Shown piece after piece: positions 61,881 to 64,000 of a stretch of 64,000 nucleotides of DNA. Each line of letters begins with the position of its first letter. Within the stretch, counting starts at the first letter, position 1. The position numbers and the translations under genes were made by a program. Source of the stretch: Escarpia spicata. Taxonomy: Eukaryota > Annelida > Polychaeta > Sabellida > Siboglinidae. The stretch lies in contig OZ023205.1 in the NCBI GenBank assembly GCA_963995525.1, positions 40,716,879 through 40,780,878 of the forward strand. The letters are read 5' to 3'. Below the pieces are notes generated by a model. It saw only the letters and a program-made list of their open reading frames with translations. It searched no databases and had not been told where the DNA came from.

Positions 61881-62984
61881 AGCTGAATTCATCGAAAGCG
61901 GTTCCGTCTTCCCAGGGGAGTAATAAAACCTCAGGGCCTGCTTTGTCCTCAGAACTTATAATAGCCATTCTCTCCTGCAGCAATGACGTATGCTCTCCAA
62001 AGGTGAATTAATGTGCAATTAAATGATGGCTTCAATTAGTGGTTTCTACTTTGTATGTGATAAATAATTCTGCTGGTCCAAATCTTTACTACCAAAATGT
62101 GATCACCAATTGCAATCAGCATGCTCATTTAATATGGCATGATCGTAAATGTAGTTCCAAGTCCATCTCCGTTAGGCAATACCGATTTTTATTGCACTTA
62201 TCTCCATATATTGCAATTAATGTTACAGTTGTTCTTTCCAAATGCAATGTATCATTTACCTTTTTTCGTAAAACAATATCCCTAATATTTCATGTATAGG
62301 CCACTATCCACATCATGGATATGAAGAATAAAGGGACATGACTTGATTTAAGCGAAGTGACCTCTATCCGACAGGGACTTCCGTTGAAGTGACAAGAGAC
62401 CAATCGACAGTAATAGCCGTGCCGCTGTCCGTTCAAGTCGCATGCTTTGCCCCTATTCATTTAGCAAGTGCTAGCCGAGTAATCAATGCCATTTCCTTTG
62501 CTTCAAAGCGTTCTATTGGAAACGTTGTATTGATAATATATTATTCAGTATATTTCTGTGATGGCGAGCAATGAGTTAATGGGATGTTTGTGAGGAAGAA
62601 TCGCTAGTGTCTGCAGCTCTTAGTACAGGAAGTAATTTGTGTGTGATGATCTATGTAGCGCGAAATAGAATATTCAATTCTAGTGTCGGTCTCAGAAACA
62701 GCTTTTCTATCGAGACTTGTGGACTTCAGTCAAACACAGTAAGTGACCACGTATTCAGCAAACTATTATTACGTACTACAATTACTGTCATCTGTGACAA
62801 TCATCGCGTTGGCAACAACGGACTCTCAATTTGCAATATCCCGGTTTTTAATACGCGTTGCTGTCGTTTCAAAGATAAGGTAAATTGCGATTAATAAAGA
62901 TTAATAGCTAGCTACACACAGAGGTGAACATGAGCCAATGGTCTTCGCGCAGTAATTTCAATGTGGCTCAAAGCTTACCAGATA
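61881..62984. other. No gene recognised
   Basis: No supported coding exon. The frame at 62607-62894 has no recognisable motif. Confidence 0.45.
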
Positions 62985-63610
62985 AGTCGAGACAGCTTCA
63001 ACAAAAGGACAATAATAATAATAATAAATTTGAGCTCTGCTTCACAAACAAAAATAAAAGGTAGCAATAAAAGGAAACTAATCAAACGGCAAACTGTGAC
63101 ATCAGGGATACGTCAGGGATCAAGTCTAAAACGAAAGTTTTGTATATAAATGACCTTCCTGAATTAATCAAATATCATATTTGCTGATGATATTAAAATA
63201 TCTAGTGTGTAACAAATAAAAACGAACATATGTATTGTAACAGGACCGACAACATCATCTAGATTAATGTAAGCATATTATGGAAATTAGAAGAACAAAT
63301 ATTTGTGTAAATGAATATGTTATGATATACAGTATCGTTGAACACTTAATGTAGCAACACATATAGATGAAGAAATATATGTACATTATGTCATAGCAGT
63401 ATAGTATCCATATAAGAAGAAACGCAAATTAGCAATAGAAAACATTAAAAAAAAACACAAAAGAACTATATCTGGTAAGCTTTATGAGCACAGCAAATGC
63501 ATTTTACAGTGGTTAATCCGTGGAATAGTCTGCCTGAATATGTGATACATGCTATACCGATAAACACATTTAAAACATGTCTTGTAAATCGTGGAATCGT
63601 CCTAAGGTCT
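62985..63610 (+). pseudogene. CR1-like LINE fragment with deleted middle
   Basis: RT palm pieces QTVTSGIRQGSSL (VTSGIPQGSVLG-type motif) at about 63085-63130 and IIFADDIKISS (FADD) at about 63172-63210, followed by decayed DNA and then a C-terminal motif VVNPWNSLPEYVIHAIPINT at about 63510-63575. Large parts are missing. An AAT run lies at 63011-63026. Confidence 0.72.
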
Positions 63611-63617
63611 GCCAGGG

Positions 63618-63668
63618 AGTGAAGAGTAAAAGCGCTTTGAGCAGTCCAAATGACTGGACGGATAGAGG
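63618..63668 (+). repeat. SINE/LINE shared tail motif
   Basis: GAGTAAAAGCGCTTTGAGCA and GTCCAAATGACTGGA follow directly after the LINE C-terminal remnant. This is the same tail as at 43605 and 50395. Confidence 0.6.
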
Positions 63669-64000
63669 ACTTGTGCGTATTGCATTCGTGTGTTCTGCAT
63701 GACTTTTTATCATCGTAATTTACGTTATACAAGTTTTTTGGTGTTTGGGTGATGTGCAAAAGAAGCTTTTCCGCGGAGAACACGTGTCGAATGATTCATG
63801 GTCGGTCTTGTGCATGGTGTCTTCCACGACTGTGTTCCGCGCGTTGTGTGTCGAGCGATTATACGTTCCATTTTCGAGTGGCGCCGCAATGTGAAACCTG
63901 GGTAATCAAAGTTATTCCTATTAGTCAGGTTTGTTATGTATTTTCGTTAATTATTCTTGAGATTTACAAACTTGCACATTTTTGGAAAGGTTATGATCTA

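Overview
Organism: this is animal nuclear DNA. Genes are split into exons with GT-AG introns, poly(A) signals are AATAAA, dinucleotide microsatellites are very long, and the second half is crowded with LINEs, tRNA-derived SINEs, MITEs and decayed DNA-transposon-like genes. The repeat types suggest a marine invertebrate, perhaps a mollusc, but I cannot fix the phylum from sequence alone. LAYOUT 1-24 kb: one recognisable host gene on the + strand, a serine/threonine kinase of the DRAK/STK17 family (death-associated protein kinase group). Six coding exons (7316-22323) give 447 residues from the glycine-rich loop to the stop; the first coding exon is not found and probably lies upstream of the window. 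The introns and upstream DNA are rich in minisatellites. One of them (6651-7315) is built from repeated copies of the exon's own 3' splice site plus the codons for GKFAVVK. 24.4-27.1 kb: on the minus strand, a long broken copy of a multicopy invertebrate gene family with acidic motifs resembling FEN1/XPG-type (PIN-like) nucleases. 27.3-29.1 kb: SINEs and a dispersed repeat. 29.4-36.1 kb: a nested stack. An RTE-type LINE on the + strand was split by a 3.2-kb element with terminal inverted repeats of about 430 bp and a 3-bp target duplication, which carries a second, different subfamily of the same nuclease-like gene. The LINE was split again further on by a 1.8-kb LTR-like insert ending in a 155-bp AC array. 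36.3-39 kb: two copies of a CR1-like LINE. 41-42.4 kb: a broken C2H2 zinc-finger exon. 42.9 kb: hAT-type MITE. 44.2-44.9 kb: two divergent candidate first coding exons flanking a possible bidirectional promoter. 44.9-46.2 kb: another LINE remnant. 47.3-49.5 kb: a possible small gene with a 15-nt first coding exon, a micro-exon and a 3' UTR holding a 159-bp tandem duplication; a pogo/Tigger-type MITE lies in its first intron. 52.4-54.1 kb: very long AC and GT arrays and a dense cluster of transcription-factor-like sites. 54.8-58.3 kb: a minus-strand LINE split by a second RTE copy. 58.9-63.8 kb: further LINE and SINE fragments. HOW IT FITS TOGETHER: the left part is a host kinase locus shaped mainly by tandem-repeat expansion. 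The right part is mostly an accumulation of transposons whose insertion order can be read from target duplications. No prokaryotic or viral region and no CRISPR array is present. Nothing was computed: alignments were made by eye and family assignments come from remembered motifs.
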